NCBI RefSeq assembly: GCF_021462525.1
Contig: NZ_JAKEDT010000017.1
Coordinates: 9,054 to 41,948, forward strand
DNA from: Thermus caliditerrae
Lineage (GTDB): Bacteria; Deinococcota; Deinococci; Deinococcales; Thermaceae
DNA: 32,895 nt
Direction of reading: 5' to 3'
The stretch's first letter is position 1. Every line of letters starts with the position of its first letter. The translations under genes were made by a program, and so were the position numbers. The notes under the pieces were generated by a model. It was not told the origin of the DNA. It did not search any database and saw only the letters and a list, made by a program, of their open reading frames with translations. Of the stretch, positions 7,301-14,817 are shown piece by piece.

Positions 7301-7320
7301 GTTAAGCTCCAGTTAAGCTC
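7301..7320. promoter_or_regulatory. Tandem GTTAAGCTC direct repeat, candidate response-regulator site
   Basis: GTTAAGCTC occurs at 7301-7309 and again at 7312-7320, a period of exactly 11 bp, one helical turn. It overlaps the last codons and stop of copA and lies about 35 bp ahead of the SHOCT-regulator-kinase operon. Tandem half-sites at this spacing are typical of OmpR/PhoB-family regulators. Confidence 0.55.
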
Positions 7321-9677
7321 TTCGGTTGGAATCCCCTCAGCCTCAAGGAGTTGGTGAGCACGAAGAGGCTGGAAAGGCTCATGGCCCCGGCCGCCAGCAT
7401 GGGGTTCAGAAGAAGCCCAGTGAAGGGGTAGAGAGCCCCAGCCGCCACGGGGATGAGGAGGAGGTTGTAGGCGTAGGCCCAGAAGAAGTTGAGGTAGATG
7501 GTCCTTAAGGTGCGCCGGGAGAGGAGGATGGCGTGCACCAACCCTTCCAAGCTGGGCGAAAGCAGGATCACATCCCCGGCCTCCACCGCGATGTCCGTGC
7601 CCGAGGCCAGGGCGACGCCCGCATCGGCCTGGGCCAAGGCGGCGGCGTCGTTGAGGCCGTCCCCCACGAAGATTACCTTCCGCCCCTCCGCTTGGAGGCG
7701 CCTTATGGCCTCCACCTTCCCCTCAGGGCGCACCCCGGCCAGCACCTCCCCTATGCCCAAGGCCTCGGCCACCCGCCTGGCCGGGATGGGGTGGTCCCCG
7801 GTGAGGAGGACGGGCTTGAGGCCCAGACGCTTCAGGGCCGCCACCACCTCCCCCGCCTCGGGCTTGGGGGGGTCAAAGACCCCAAAGGCGGCCAAAAGCC
7901 TCTCCCCATCCGCCAGGTAAAGGGGAGTGTAGCCCTTCTGGGAAAGCGCCTGGGCCTCCCGGGGAAGGGGTACCCCGAGCCGCTCCATGAGGGCTGGACC
8001 CCCCAGGTAAAGCCTCCGGCCCTCCACCACCCCCTCGAGGCCCTCCCCGGGCAGGGCCCGCACCCCTTCGGCCTCGGGTAGGGGGAGGTGCTGAGCCGCT
8101 TCCAAAACCGCCTTGGCGAGGGGGTGCTCGCTTTCCCTTTCCAAGGCGGCGGCGAGCCGCAGGGCCTCCTTGGGGTCCAGGGCAAACCCAAGGGTTTCCG
8201 TGAGGGTGGGCTTCCCCTGGGTCAGGGTCCCGGTTTTGTCCAGGACCACGGTGTCCGCCCGGGCGAGGCTTTCCAGGGCCTGGCCCTTGCGGAAGAGGAG
8301 GCCCATCTGCGCCGCCCGCCCCGTGGCCACGGCGATGGCCGCCGGGGTGGCCAGGCCCATGGCGCAGGGGCAGGCGATGAGGAGCACGGAAAGAAGGGCC
8401 ACGAAGGCGTAGGAGAGGCCAGGCCCCAAAAGGAGCCAGAGGCCGAAGGTGAAAAGGCCGATGAGGAGCACGATGGGCACGAAGATGCCCGCGATGCGGT
8501 CCGCCACCTCCTGCACCCGGGGCTTGTAGGCCTGGGCCTCCTCCACCAGGCGGGCCATCTGGGCCAGGACCGTGGCCTCGCCCACCCGGCTTACCCGGAT
8601 GAGGAGGGGACCTTCCCCGTTCACCGTGCCCCCCACCACCTCATCCCCCGGCCCCTTGGCCTTGGGGATGGGCTCCCCGGTGAGCATGGCCTCGTCCACG
8701 TGGCTGAAGCCCTCCACCACCACCCCATCGGCGGGGATGCGCTCGCCAGGGAGGACCCGCACCAGATCCCCAGGGATAAGGGCCTCAGCGGGGATCTCCC
8801 TTTCCTCCCCCTCCTGGACCACCCGGGCGGTCTTGGGCCGTAAGGAAAGGAGCTTGCGGATGGCCTCTGAGGCCTTCCCCTTGGCCTTTTCCTCCAGGTG
8901 CTTGCCCAAAAGGATCAGGGCCAGGATCACCGCCCCCGCCTCGAGGTAGAGATGGCGGGCCTCCTCCGGGAAAAGGGTGGGAAAGAGCAGGACCAAAAAG
9001 GAGTAGAGGTAGGCGCTTCCTGCCCCCAGGGCCACCAGGGTGCTCATGCCCAGAGAACGGTGCCGGATCTCCGCCAGGGCCTGGCGGAAGAAGCGCCGGC
9101 CCGCGTAGAGGACGGGGAGGGCGGTGAGGACCTGGAGGAGTGGGGGAACGTGGGGAAGGGGAAGGAGCATGGGCCCCATGGCGAGGAGAAGGGTGAGGAA
9201 GGCAAAGGGCAGGGCGATGAGGAGATCCAAGGGGTAAGCGGGGGCCTTCCTCTCCTCTTGGGCTACCTCCAGGGGCTCGTACCCCGCCTCCCGGATGGCC
9301 TGGTGCAGGCGGGGGAGGGTCACGGTGTCCGGGAGGTACTCCAAGGAGACCTTCTCCGTGGCCAGGTTCACGTGGGCGGCAAGCACCCCGGGTAGCCCCT
9401 TCAGGGCCCTTTCCACCCGGGCCGCGCAGGCGGCGCAGGTCATGCCCCGGATGGGGATCTCCGCCCGGGCCACCACGGGCTCGTAGCCCGCCTCCTCCAC
9501 CTGCTTCAGTACCTCTTTGAGGTCCACGCCTTCCTGGAGGCGCAAAAAGGCTTCCTCGGTGGCGAGGTTGACCCGGGCCTCCTCCACCCCAGGGGCGCGC
9601 TGGAGCGCCCTTTCCACCCGCGCCACGCACGAGGCGCAGGTCATGCCCCTGACTTTTACCTTTGCCTCAAGAGCCAT
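7302..9677 (-). CDS. copA: Copper-exporting P1B-type ATPase CopA
   Basis: A 791-aa inner-membrane ATPase that exports Cu(I). Two N-terminal HMA domains have GMTCASC at residues 11-17 and GMTCAAC at 78-84. The transmembrane metal site is CPC (436-438), with YN (737-738) and MSLSS (766-770) in the last helices: the P1B-1 Cu(I)/Ag(I) signature. The actuator TGE is at 333-335, phosphorylated Asp480 lies in DKTGT, the His-Pro pair is at 518-519 and the hinge is GDGLND (672-677). Length is normal for the family. The ATG at 9677 lies inside the 3' end of the DUF305 gene (22-bp overlap), which implies coupled translation. It is the fourth gene of copZ-csoR-DUF305-copA, and CsoR control is expected. 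Confidence 0.96.
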   Translation of the reverse strand: MALEAKVKVRGMTCASCVARVERALQRAPGVEEARVNLATEEAFLRLQEGVDLKEVLKQVEEAGYEPVVARAEIPIRGMTCAACAARVERALKGLPGVLAAHVNLATEKVSLEYLPDTVTLPRLHQAIREAGYEPLEVAQEERKAPAYPLDLLIALPFAFLTLLLAMGPMLLPLPHVPPLLQVLTALPVLYAGRRFFRQALAEIRHRSLGMSTLVALGAGSAYLYSFLVLLFPTLFPEEARHLYLEAGAVILALILLGKHLEEKAKGKASEAIRKLLSLRPKTARVVQEGEEREIPAEALIPGDLVRVLPGERIPADGVVVEGFSHVDEAMLTGEPIPKAKGPGDEVVGGTVNGEGPLLIRVSRVGEATVLAQMARLVEEAQAYKPRVQEVADRIAGIFVPIVLLIGLFTFGLWLLLGPGLSYAFVALLSVLLIACPCAMGLATPAAIAVATGRAAQMGLLFRKGQALESLARADTVVLDKTGTLTQGKPTLTETLGFALDPKEALRLAAALERESEHPLAKAVLEAAQHLPLPEAEGVRALPGEGLEGVVEGRRLYLGGPALMERLGVPLPREAQALSQKGYTPLYLADGERLLAAFGVFDPPKPEAGEVVAALKRLGLKPVLLTGDHPIPARRVAEALGIGEVLAGVRPEGKVEAIRRLQAEGRKVIFVGDGLNDAAALAQADAGVALASGTDIAVEAGDVILLSPSLEGLVHAILLSRRTLRTIYLNFFWAYAYNLLLIPVAAGALYPFTGLLLNPMLAAGAMSLSSLFVLTNSLRLRGFQPKSLTGA

Positions 9678-10162
9678 AGCCTAAAGGCGTGCATCTCCTT
9701 GGCCTGGGCCAGGATGATATCCCGGGCCAGGTCCAAGACCCGCCGATCCTTGGCGGTGGGGAGCACGGCGAGGGCCATCTCCACCGCGCCCTTGTGGTGC
9801 AGGAGCATGAGCTCCACGAAGGCCCGGTCAGGGTCCTTGGCCCTCTTGAGCTCTTGGAGCATGGCCGCCATCTCCTTCCCCATGGCGGCGTAGGCGGCTT
9901 GGTCCAGCCCGCCCAGGCTGGGGAGCCAGCTCCGCATGAGGGCGATTTCCCGCTCCTGTTCCTTGAGGATGGCCTCGGCCCAGGCCCGCACCTCCCGGTC
10001 CTTAGCCTTTTCCAGGGCGTAGCGGGCCATCTCCAGGGCCCCCTCGTGGTGGGCGATCATGCCCGAGAGGAAAGCCCTTTCTCCGGCATCCCCCACCGGG
10101 GTATGGACGTGCTGGGCCAAGGCGGGCAGGAAAAGGGCTACCAGCAGGGTAAAAAGGCGCAT
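9656..10162 (-). CDS. DUF305 family exported protein
   Basis: A 168-aa protein with a signal peptide ([17 protein letters not shown]). A four-helix ferritin-like DUF305 domain carries two repeated motifs: [16 protein letters not shown] (about residues 35-50) and [16 protein letters not shown] (about 118-133). The paired His-His and Met residues in each half are suited to binding copper in the periplasm. DUF305 proteins are frequent in copper-resistance loci, though their exact role is not settled. The start has an excellent AGGAGGT site 6 bases upstream. Only 10 bp separate it from csoR and it overlaps copA by 22 bp, so it belongs to the CsoR-controlled operon. As I recall, the T. thermophilus HB8 operon is copZ-csoR-copA without this gene. 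Confidence 0.9.
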   Translation of the reverse strand: MRLFTLLVALFLPALAQHVHTPVGDAGERAFLSGMIAHHEGALEMARYALEKAKDREVRAWAEAILKEQEREIALMRSWLPSLGGLDQAAYAAMGKEMAAMLQELKRAKDPDRAFVELMLLHHKGAVEMALAVLPTAKDRRVLDLARDIILAQAKEMHAFRLWLLRQR

Positions 10163-10172
10163 GGTTTACCTC

Positions 10173-10457
10173 CTAACGGTACTTGAGGGCTTCCATCAGC
10201 TCCTCCACGATCTCCTCCACGTCCCCCCGCTCGTGGGCGGTGGCCACGTGGTCCCGGAGGTGGGCCCTTAGGACCATCTCCCCCACCCGGTCCAAAGCGC
10301 CCTCCACCGCCTTCAGCTGCTTCAGCACGTCCACGCAGTAGACGTGGGGGTCTTCCAGCATGCGCAGGATGCCCTCCAGGTGGCCTTTGGCGGAGAGAAG
10401 GCGCCTTTTGGCCTCTTCCCGCACCTTGGGGTCCAGGTGAAGGTGGTCGTGGGGCAT
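10173..10457 (-). CDS. csoR: CsoR-family copper-sensing transcriptional repressor
   Basis: A 94-aa all-helical repressor that releases DNA when it binds Cu(I). The family core is present: KRRLLSAKGHLEGILRML, then YCVDVLKQLKAVEGAL, with metal ligands Cys41, His66 and His70. Mycobacterial CsoR uses Cys-His-Cys. The Cys-His-His set, with a His-rich N-terminus (MPHDHLHLD), is what has been described for T. thermophilus CsoR. The start at ATG 10457 lies 4 bp after the copZ stop. No strong ribosome site is seen apart from TTAGG, so coupling to copZ is likely. The probable operator is the GC-rich palindromic promoter at 10673-10729. Confidence 0.94.
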   Translation of the reverse strand: MPHDHLHLDPKVREEAKRRLLSAKGHLEGILRMLEDPHVYCVDVLKQLKAVEGALDRVGEMVLRAHLRDHVATAHERGDVEEIVEELMEALKYR

Positions 10458-10461
10458 GGAC

Positions 10462-10662
10462 CTAACCCGCCAGGGCAGCCCGGTAGCCTTCTTCCTCCAC
10501 CGCCCGGATCAGGGCCTCGAGGTCCGCCTGGCCCTCCACCAGGGCCTCGGCCCGCTCCAGGCTCACCTCGGCCTTCTCCACGCCGGGCACCTTCTGGAGG
10601 GCCTTCTTCACCGCCATGGCGCAGTGGTTGCAGGTCATGCCTTCCACTCTCAGCTTTACCAT
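10462..10662 (-). CDS. copZ: CopZ-like copper chaperone (HMA domain)
   Basis: A 66-aa cytoplasmic heavy-metal-associated protein. The copper site is GMTCNHC, with Cys11 and Cys14 and a His between them (CNHC), preceded by the first strand MVKLRVE. The remainder has the beta-alpha-beta-beta-alpha-beta pattern ending EEEGYRAALAG. Family members pass Cu(I) to the HMA domains of CopA. The start is the ATG at 10662, five bases after GGAGG; a GTG four codons upstream lies before that site and is rejected. It is the first gene of the operon copZ-csoR-DUF305-copA, downstream of a TTGACA promoter. Confidence 0.93.
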   Translation of the reverse strand: MVKLRVEGMTCNHCAMAVKKALQKVPGVEKAEVSLERAEALVEGQADLEALIRAVEEEGYRAALAG

Positions 10663-10672
10663 TCTGACCTCC

Positions 10673-10729
10673 ACCCACCCCAGGGGGGGTGGGTACTCCT
10701 ACCCTAACCCCTGAGGGGATCCGTGTCAA
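10673..10729 (-). promoter_or_regulatory. copZ operon promoter with candidate CsoR operators
   Basis: On the minus strand a TTGACA -35 box (10724-10729) is followed after 17 bp by TAGGGT (10701-10706). The spacer contains CCCCT-g-AGGGG (10708-10718). A second inverted repeat, ACCCACCCC with its complement after 4 bp, spans 10673-10694, at the expected transcript start and close to the ribosome site. GC-rich inverted repeats of the C-run/G-run type are typical CsoR operators. Which of the two is bound cannot be told here. Confidence 0.7.
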
Positions 10730-10731
10730 GG

Positions 10732-10771
10732 GTAAAAGGCAACCGCAGGCCTCGAGGCCTGCGGTTGCCTT
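10732..10771 (-). terminator. Perfect 36-bp palindrome, terminator of the suf-Rieske operon
   Basis: Positions 10736-10771 form a perfect palindrome with 18-bp arms centred on TCGA. In the minus direction it is followed by a short TTTTA run, so it should stop transcripts arriving from the suf operon just before the copZ promoter. In the plus direction there is no T-run. Confidence 0.75.
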
Positions 10772-10828
10772 CAACTACCCCTCGCTGTTGAACCCTTCCC
10801 TCCCCTCACCTGGCGGGGGCTTTGGATG

Positions 10829-10919
10829 CCCTTTCACCGAGGCCCCCGCGCGGACAAAGTCCGCGTGGGGTGGTATCACTGGGGCCCCCACGGGGACTTC
10901 GCCCACGTGGGGTGGTATT
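10829..10919. repeat. Tandem palindromic repeat element, copy A
   Basis: Two hairpin units lie head to tail. Unit 1 has arms at 10844-10855 and 10859-10870 (CCCCGCGCGGAC, loop AAA, one G-T pair). Unit 2 has outer arms CCCCACG (10886-10892) and CGTGGGG (10906-10912). Each unit ends in TGGTAT. The reverse complement of 23702-23796 is nearly identical over the whole length, including the leading CCCTTTCACCG. It lies directly after the Rieske gene. It behaves like a dispersed REP-type element and may also help transcript-end formation. Confidence 0.85.
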
Positions 10920-11220
10920 AGAGGTCCAGAAGGACCGTGTCCCCTTCCAGCTTGGCGGGGAAGACCCGGATGGGTCTGGGGGCAGGGAGGGTCTGGCGGC
11001 CTGTCTTCAGGTCAAAGCGGGCCCCGTGCCGGGGGCAGACGATCTTGCCGTCTTCCAGTTCTCCCTCGTGCAGGGGGCCGTCGTCGTGGGTGCAGACGTC
11101 CTCCAGGGCGAAGACCTCCTCCCCCGTAAAGAGGAGGAGGATGGGCTTTTTGTGCTCCGGGCGCCGCACCACCAGGCGGCCATTTTGGAACTCGCCGAGC
11201 TGGGCTACCGGGGTCCACAT
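10918..11220 (-). CDS. Small Rieske [2Fe-2S] ferredoxin
   Basis: A 100-aa soluble Rieske protein. The cluster ligands are clear: Cys43 and His45 in DVCTHDDGPL, and Cys62 and His65 in VCPRHGARFD. There is no signal peptide or TM helix, and the length matches stand-alone ferredoxins such as the NirD/BphF type. It probably carries electrons in the cytoplasm; its redox partner is unknown. It starts 3 bp after the sufD stop and ends the suf operon, suggesting a role in, or dependence on, Fe-S assembly. The stop lies at the edge of the repeat element at 10829-10919. Confidence 0.92.
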   Translation of the reverse strand: MWTPVAQLGEFQNGRLVVRRPEHKKPILLLFTGEEVFALEDVCTHDDGPLHEGELEDGKIVCPRHGARFDLKTGRQTLPAPRPIRVFPAKLEGDTVLLDL

Positions 11221-11223
11221 GGC

Positions 11224-12516
11224 CTAGATGCGCACCTTCTCCTCGATCACCGCCTCGATGTGGGCCCGGAGGGCCTTTAGGGGGATGCGGCCGAGGACGT
11301 CCGCCAGGTGGGCCTTGACCAAAAGCTCCTGGGCCAGGGTGCGGGGCAGGCCCCGGGACTGCAGGTAGAAGAGTTGCATCTCGTCCACGGGGGCGGTGGT
11401 GCTTCCGTGGGTGCAGCGCACGTCGTTGGCCCCGATCTCCAGCTGGGGGATGGAGTCCACCCGGGCGGTGGGGGAGAGGATGAGGTTGCGGTTGGCCTGG
11501 TAGGCGTCGGTCTTCTGGGCCCCCCGCTCCAGCCGGATGAGGCCGGAGAAGACCGCCCGGGCCTCGTCCTTCACCGCCCCCTTGTAGAGGAGGTCGCTTC
11601 GGGTGTGGTGCTCCACGTGGTGCTGCAGGGTGTAGTGGTCAAAGTGCTGCCGCCCGTGGCCGAAGTAGAGGCCCAGCATCTCGCTTTCCGCCCCTGGGCC
11701 CAGGAGCTCCGAGGCCACCTCGCTCCGGGCATAGCGCCCGCCCAGGTTCACCACCAGGTCGTTGAGGCCCGCGTCCCGCTCCAGAAGGGCCCGTTGCCGG
11801 TGGAAGTGCCACACCCCCTCGCCGAAGGTCTGCACGTGGGCGTGGCGCAGGTGGGCTCCCGGCCTTAGGACCATCTCCGTGGCGGAGAGGTGGAGGGTGG
11901 GGGGGAGATCTGCGGAGAGGTACTCCTCGATGTAGGCGGCCTTGGCGTTGTCTTCCAGGAAAAGGAGGCTCCGCCCTGCCGAAGCCCTACCCCCTTCCAC
12001 CACCTTGAAGACCCCCAGGGGCTTTTCCACCTCTAGCCCCGCGGGCACGTAGAGGAAGGCCCCATGGGTGAAGAAGGCGGAGTTTTCCGCGGCGAACTTG
12101 TCCTCGGTGTACACCCCTTGGAAGAGGGCGGCTTCCACCTGGCTGGGGTGGGTCTTGAGGGCCTCGGCCAGGCTGGTGAAGACCAGGCCCTTCTGCCGGA
12201 GCTCCTCGGGCACCTCGGCGTAAACCAAATCCGGGCCCACGAAGACCAGAAAGCCGGAAACATCGGTCTTCTCCAGGCGGCGCTTCACCAGCTCGGGAAG
12301 CTCATCCCGGGAGAGGCTAAGCCCCTTGGGGGTTTCCACCCCTTGTTCCAAGGGGGCTTCGGAGAGATCCGTGTAGCGCCAAGCCTCGTCCTTCTTGCTG
12401 GGATAGGGGAGGCGGGCGAAGGCCTCGAGGGCCTTCAGCCTTTTCTCCAACACCCAGGCGGGCTCGCCCAAGGCCTGGGAGAGGGCCTCCACCTGCGTTT
12501 TGTCCAGTACTTGCAT
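11224..12516 (-). CDS. sufD: SufD, Fe-S cluster assembly scaffold subunit
   Basis: A 430-aa SUF protein, partner of SufB in the SufBC2D scaffold complex. The N-terminal helical part (residues 1-90) includes AWRYTDLS, a conserved SufD-type segment. A right-handed beta-helix core follows (LRHAHVQTFGEGVWHFH, then GPGAESEMLGLYFGHGRQHFDHYTLQ in part). The C-terminus shows NDVRCTHGSTTAPVDE and FYLQSRGLPRTLAQELL. The start at ATG 12516 has AAGGAGG four bases upstream. It sits 60 bp after sufB, with a strong hairpin in the gap, and 3 bp before the Rieske gene. Confidence 0.95.
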   Translation of the reverse strand: MQVLDKTQVEALSQALGEPAWVLEKRLKALEAFARLPYPSKKDEAWRYTDLSEAPLEQGVETPKGLSLSRDELPELVKRRLEKTDVSGFLVFVGPDLVYAEVPEELRQKGLVFTSLAEALKTHPSQVEAALFQGVYTEDKFAAENSAFFTHGAFLYVPAGLEVEKPLGVFKVVEGGRASAGRSLLFLEDNAKAAYIEEYLSADLPPTLHLSATEMVLRPGAHLRHAHVQTFGEGVWHFHRQRALLERDAGLNDLVVNLGGRYARSEVASELLGPGAESEMLGLYFGHGRQHFDHYTLQHHVEHHTRSDLLYKGAVKDEARAVFSGLIRLERGAQKTDAYQANRNLILSPTARVDSIPQLEIGANDVRCTHGSTTAPVDEMQLFYLQSRGLPRTLAQELLVKAHLADVLGRIPLKALRAHIEAVIEEKVRI

Positions 12517-12536
12517 CCTGCCTCCTTGCGTGGGAA

Positions 12537-12563
12537 GGGGGGAGGCCTTAAGGCCCCGCCCCC
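12537..12563 (-). other. GC-rich hairpin between sufB and sufD
   Basis: The 60-bp gap between the sufB stop and the sufD start contains the palindrome GGCCTTAAGGCC flanked by complementary G and C runs, with one mismatch and one wobble. It lies ahead of the sufD ribosome site. It could be a processing site or partial terminator setting SufB:SufD ratios. The role is inferred. Confidence 0.45.
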
Positions 12564-12576
12564 AGAGGGACGCCCC

Positions 12577-13983
12577 TTAGCCTACGGAGCCCTCCATCTC
12601 CAGCTCGATGAGCCGGTTGAGCTCCACCGCGTACTCCAGAGGGAGCTCCTTGGCGATGGGCTCGATAAACCCCCGCACGATGAGGGCCGCGGCCTCGTCC
12701 TCCTTGAGCCCCCGGGTCTGCAGGTAGAAGATCTGCTCGTCGTTGATCTTGGAAACCGTGGCCTCGTGGCCCACGTGGGCGGTGTCCTCCTCGATCTCGA
12801 TGTAGGGGTAGGTGTCGGTGCGGCTTTCCGGGTCGATGAGGAGGGCGTCGCACTCCACGTTGGCCTTGGCCCCCCTGGCCCCTTCCAGCACCTTGACCAG
12901 GCCCCGGTAGCTGGCCCGCCCCTCCCCCTTGGAGATGCTCTTGGAGACGATGGTCCCCGAGGTGTGGGGGGCACCCAGGATGATTTTGGCCCCGGTGTCC
13001 TGGTGCTGCCCCGTCTTGGCGAAGGCGATGGAGAGGATCTCCGTGCGGGCCCCCGGTTCCAGGAGGTAGCTGGAGGGGTACTTCATGGTGACCTTGGAGC
13101 CCAGGTTGCCGTCCAGCCACTCGTGGAAGGCGTCCCCGTAGACCAGGGCCCTTTGCGTCACCAGGTTGTACATGTTGGTGGACCAGTTCTGGATGGTGGT
13201 GTAGCGGCTCCGGGCTCCCCGCTTCACCACGATCTCGATGACCCCAGTGTGCAAGGACTCCGTGGAGTACATGGGGGCGGTGCAGCCCTCGATGTAGTGC
13301 ACCTCCGCCCCCTCGTCCACGATGATCAGGGTGCGCTCAAACTGCCCGAACTCGGGGGTGTTCACCCGGAAGTAAGCCTGCAGGGGAAGCTCCACCTTGA
13401 CCCCGGGGGGGATGTAGACGAAGGAACCCCCGGACCAGGCGGCGGAGTTCAGGGCGGCGAACTTGTTGTCCTCCGGGGGGACCACCTTGGCGAAGTATTC
13501 CTTGAAGAGGTCCTCGTACTTCTTCATCCCCTCCTCGATGGCCACGAAGATGACCCCCTGCCGCTCCAGCTCCTCCCTCACCCGGTGGTAGACCATCTCC
13601 GAGTCGTACTGGGCCCCCACCCCGGCGAGTACCTTGCGCTCGGCCTCGGGAATGCCCAGGCGCTCGTAGGTCCGGCGGATCTCCTCGGGGATCTCCTCCC
13701 AGCTCTTGGCGTCCCGGGTCTCCGCCGGCTTCACGTAGTAGACCAGGTTGTCCAGGTCCAGGCCCGAGAGGTCGGGGCCCCAGGTGGGCATGGGCTTCTT
13801 CTGGAAGATCTCCAGGGCCCGCAGGCGGAACTTCAGCATCCACTCGGGCTCGCCCTTGTGGTAGCTGATGGCCTCGATCACCCTCCGGGTAAGGCCCCGC
13901 TCGGCCACGAAGACCGGCTTGACCTCGTCCACGAAGTGGTACTTGTACTCCTCCCCCAGAGTCTTCAGGTCCACCTCGCTCAT
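12577..13983 (-). CDS. sufB: SufB, Fe-S cluster assembly scaffold subunit
   Basis: A 468-aa SUF scaffold protein on which clusters are built, in complex with SufC and SufD. Family landmarks include [12 protein letters not shown] near the N-terminus, [59 protein letters not shown] and the C-terminal [14 protein letters not shown] cysteine in the EGCTAP region is a usual conserved position. The ATG at 13983 is preferred over an extension from 14013, because AGGAGGGGG precedes it and the overlap with the sufC stop is then 4 bp (ATGA). The length is normal. Confidence 0.96.
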   Translation of the reverse strand: MSEVDLKTLGEEYKYHFVDEVKPVFVAERGLTRRVIEAISYHKGEPEWMLKFRLRALEIFQKKPMPTWGPDLSGLDLDNLVYYVKPAETRDAKSWEEIPEEIRRTYERLGIPEAERKVLAGVGAQYDSEMVYHRVREELERQGVIFVAIEEGMKKYEDLFKEYFAKVVPPEDNKFAALNSAAWSGGSFVYIPPGVKVELPLQAYFRVNTPEFGQFERTLIIVDEGAEVHYIEGCTAPMYSTESLHTGVIEIVVKRGARSRYTTIQNWSTNMYNLVTQRALVYGDAFHEWLDGNLGSKVTMKYPSSYLLEPGARTEILSIAFAKTGQHQDTGAKIILGAPHTSGTIVSKSISKGEGRASYRGLVKVLEGARGAKANVECDALLIDPESRTDTYPYIEIEEDTAHVGHEATVSKINDEQIFYLQTRGLKEDEAAALIVRGFIEPIAKELPLEYAVELNRLIELEMEGSVG

Positions 13984-14732
13984 GCCCCCTCCTTTACCTG
14001 TTCCCGGAGCCACTCGTAGCCCTTAGCTTCCAGTTCCAGGGCCAGCTCGGGACCTCCCTCCGCCACCACCTTCCCGTCCATCATCACATGGACCCGGTCG
14101 GGGACGATGTAGTTCAAGAGGCGCTGGTAGTGGGTGATGACCAGGGCGCCGAAGCTCGGGCCCCGCATGGCGTTCACCCCCCGGGCCACCACCTTGAGGG
14201 CGTCGATGTCCAGGCCGGAGTCGGTCTCGTCCAAGACGGCGTAGGTGGGCTCGAGGACCAGAAGCTGGAGGATCTCGTTGCGCTTCTTCTCCCCGCCGGA
14301 AAAGCCCTCGTTGAGGTAGCGGGAGAGGTAGGCCTCGTCCCAGTCCAGAAGCTCCAGCGCCTTTTTCACCTTGGCCCAGAACTCCGCCACACCCACCTCC
14401 CGGCCCAGCCGGGCCTGCAGGGCCATGCGCAGGAAGTTGGCGATGGTTACGCCGGGCACCTCCACCGGGTACTGGAAGGCCAGGAAGAGGCCCTTCCTCG
14501 CCCGCTCGTCCGGGGAAAGCTCCAGGATGTTTTCCCCGTCCAGGAGGATATCCCCCCGCTCCACGGTGTACTCGGGGTCCCCCGCCAGGATCTTGCCCAA
14601 GGTGCTTTTGCCGGCCCCGTTGGGGCCCATGAGGGCGTGGACCTGGCCCTTGGGGACCACCAGGTTGACGCCCTTGAGGATGGTCTCTCCGTCGATGGAA
14701 GCCCAGAGGTCGCGGATTTCCAGCTGGTTCAT
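13980..14732 (-). CDS. sufC: SufC, ABC-type ATPase of the SUF system
   Basis: A 250-aa cytosolic ABC ATPase that drives the SufBC2D complex. Walker A is [12 protein letters not shown] (about residues 37-48), the signature is [10 protein letters not shown] and Walker B is [14 protein letters not shown]. The EKKRNE signature variant is the hallmark of SufC. Two ATG codons are adjacent (14735 and 14732); the second lies four bases after GGAGG and is preferred. First gene of sufC-sufB-sufD-Rieske. A strong inverted repeat and a TATACT -10 lie just upstream at 14759-14812. No sufS or sufU is present in the window. Confidence 0.96.
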   Translation of the reverse strand: MNQLEIRDLWASIDGETILKGVNLVVPKGQVHALMGPNGAGKSTLGKILAGDPEYTVERGDILLDGENILELSPDERARKGLFLAFQYPVEVPGVTIANFLRMALQARLGREVGVAEFWAKVKKALELLDWDEAYLSRYLNEGFSGGEKKRNEILQLLVLEPTYAVLDETDSGLDIDALKVVARGVNAMRGPSFGALVITHYQRLLNYIVPDRVHVMMDGKVVAEGGPELALELEAKGYEWLREQVKEGA

Positions 14733-14758
14733 CATGCCTCCTGATGCCGGGTCAGGGC

Positions 14759-14812
14759 CTTACTGCGACCCGTTCGCAGTAAGAGTATAGCCTCTTCCCC
14801 TCCAAAAGTATA
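14759..14812 (-). promoter_or_regulatory. suf operon promoter with perfect inverted-repeat operator
   Basis: CTTACTGCGA (14759-14768) and its exact complement (14774-14783) are separated by 5 bp. Immediately upstream on the minus strand lies TATACT (14784-14789), a good -10 box. A weak -35 (TATACT at 14807-14812) lies 17 bp further. The palindrome therefore covers the transcript start, a classic repressor position. An iron or Fe-S regulator is the natural candidate, but its identity cannot be read from sequence. Confidence 0.72.
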
Positions 14813-14817
14813 GTGAT

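Noticed and set aside
10663-10674. GTG start of copZ four codons upstream
   Set aside because: It lies ahead of or within the GGAGG ribosome site, which is correctly spaced for the ATG at 10662.
10829-10919. CRISPR-like array
   Set aside because: There are only two hairpin units, with no regular spacers and no cas genes. The matching copy at 23702-23796 shows a dispersed repeat instead.
12064-14019. 651-aa plus-strand open frame opposite sufB/sufD
   Set aside because: Shadow of the suf genes: low-complexity Gly/Leu/Val/His composition and no start signals.
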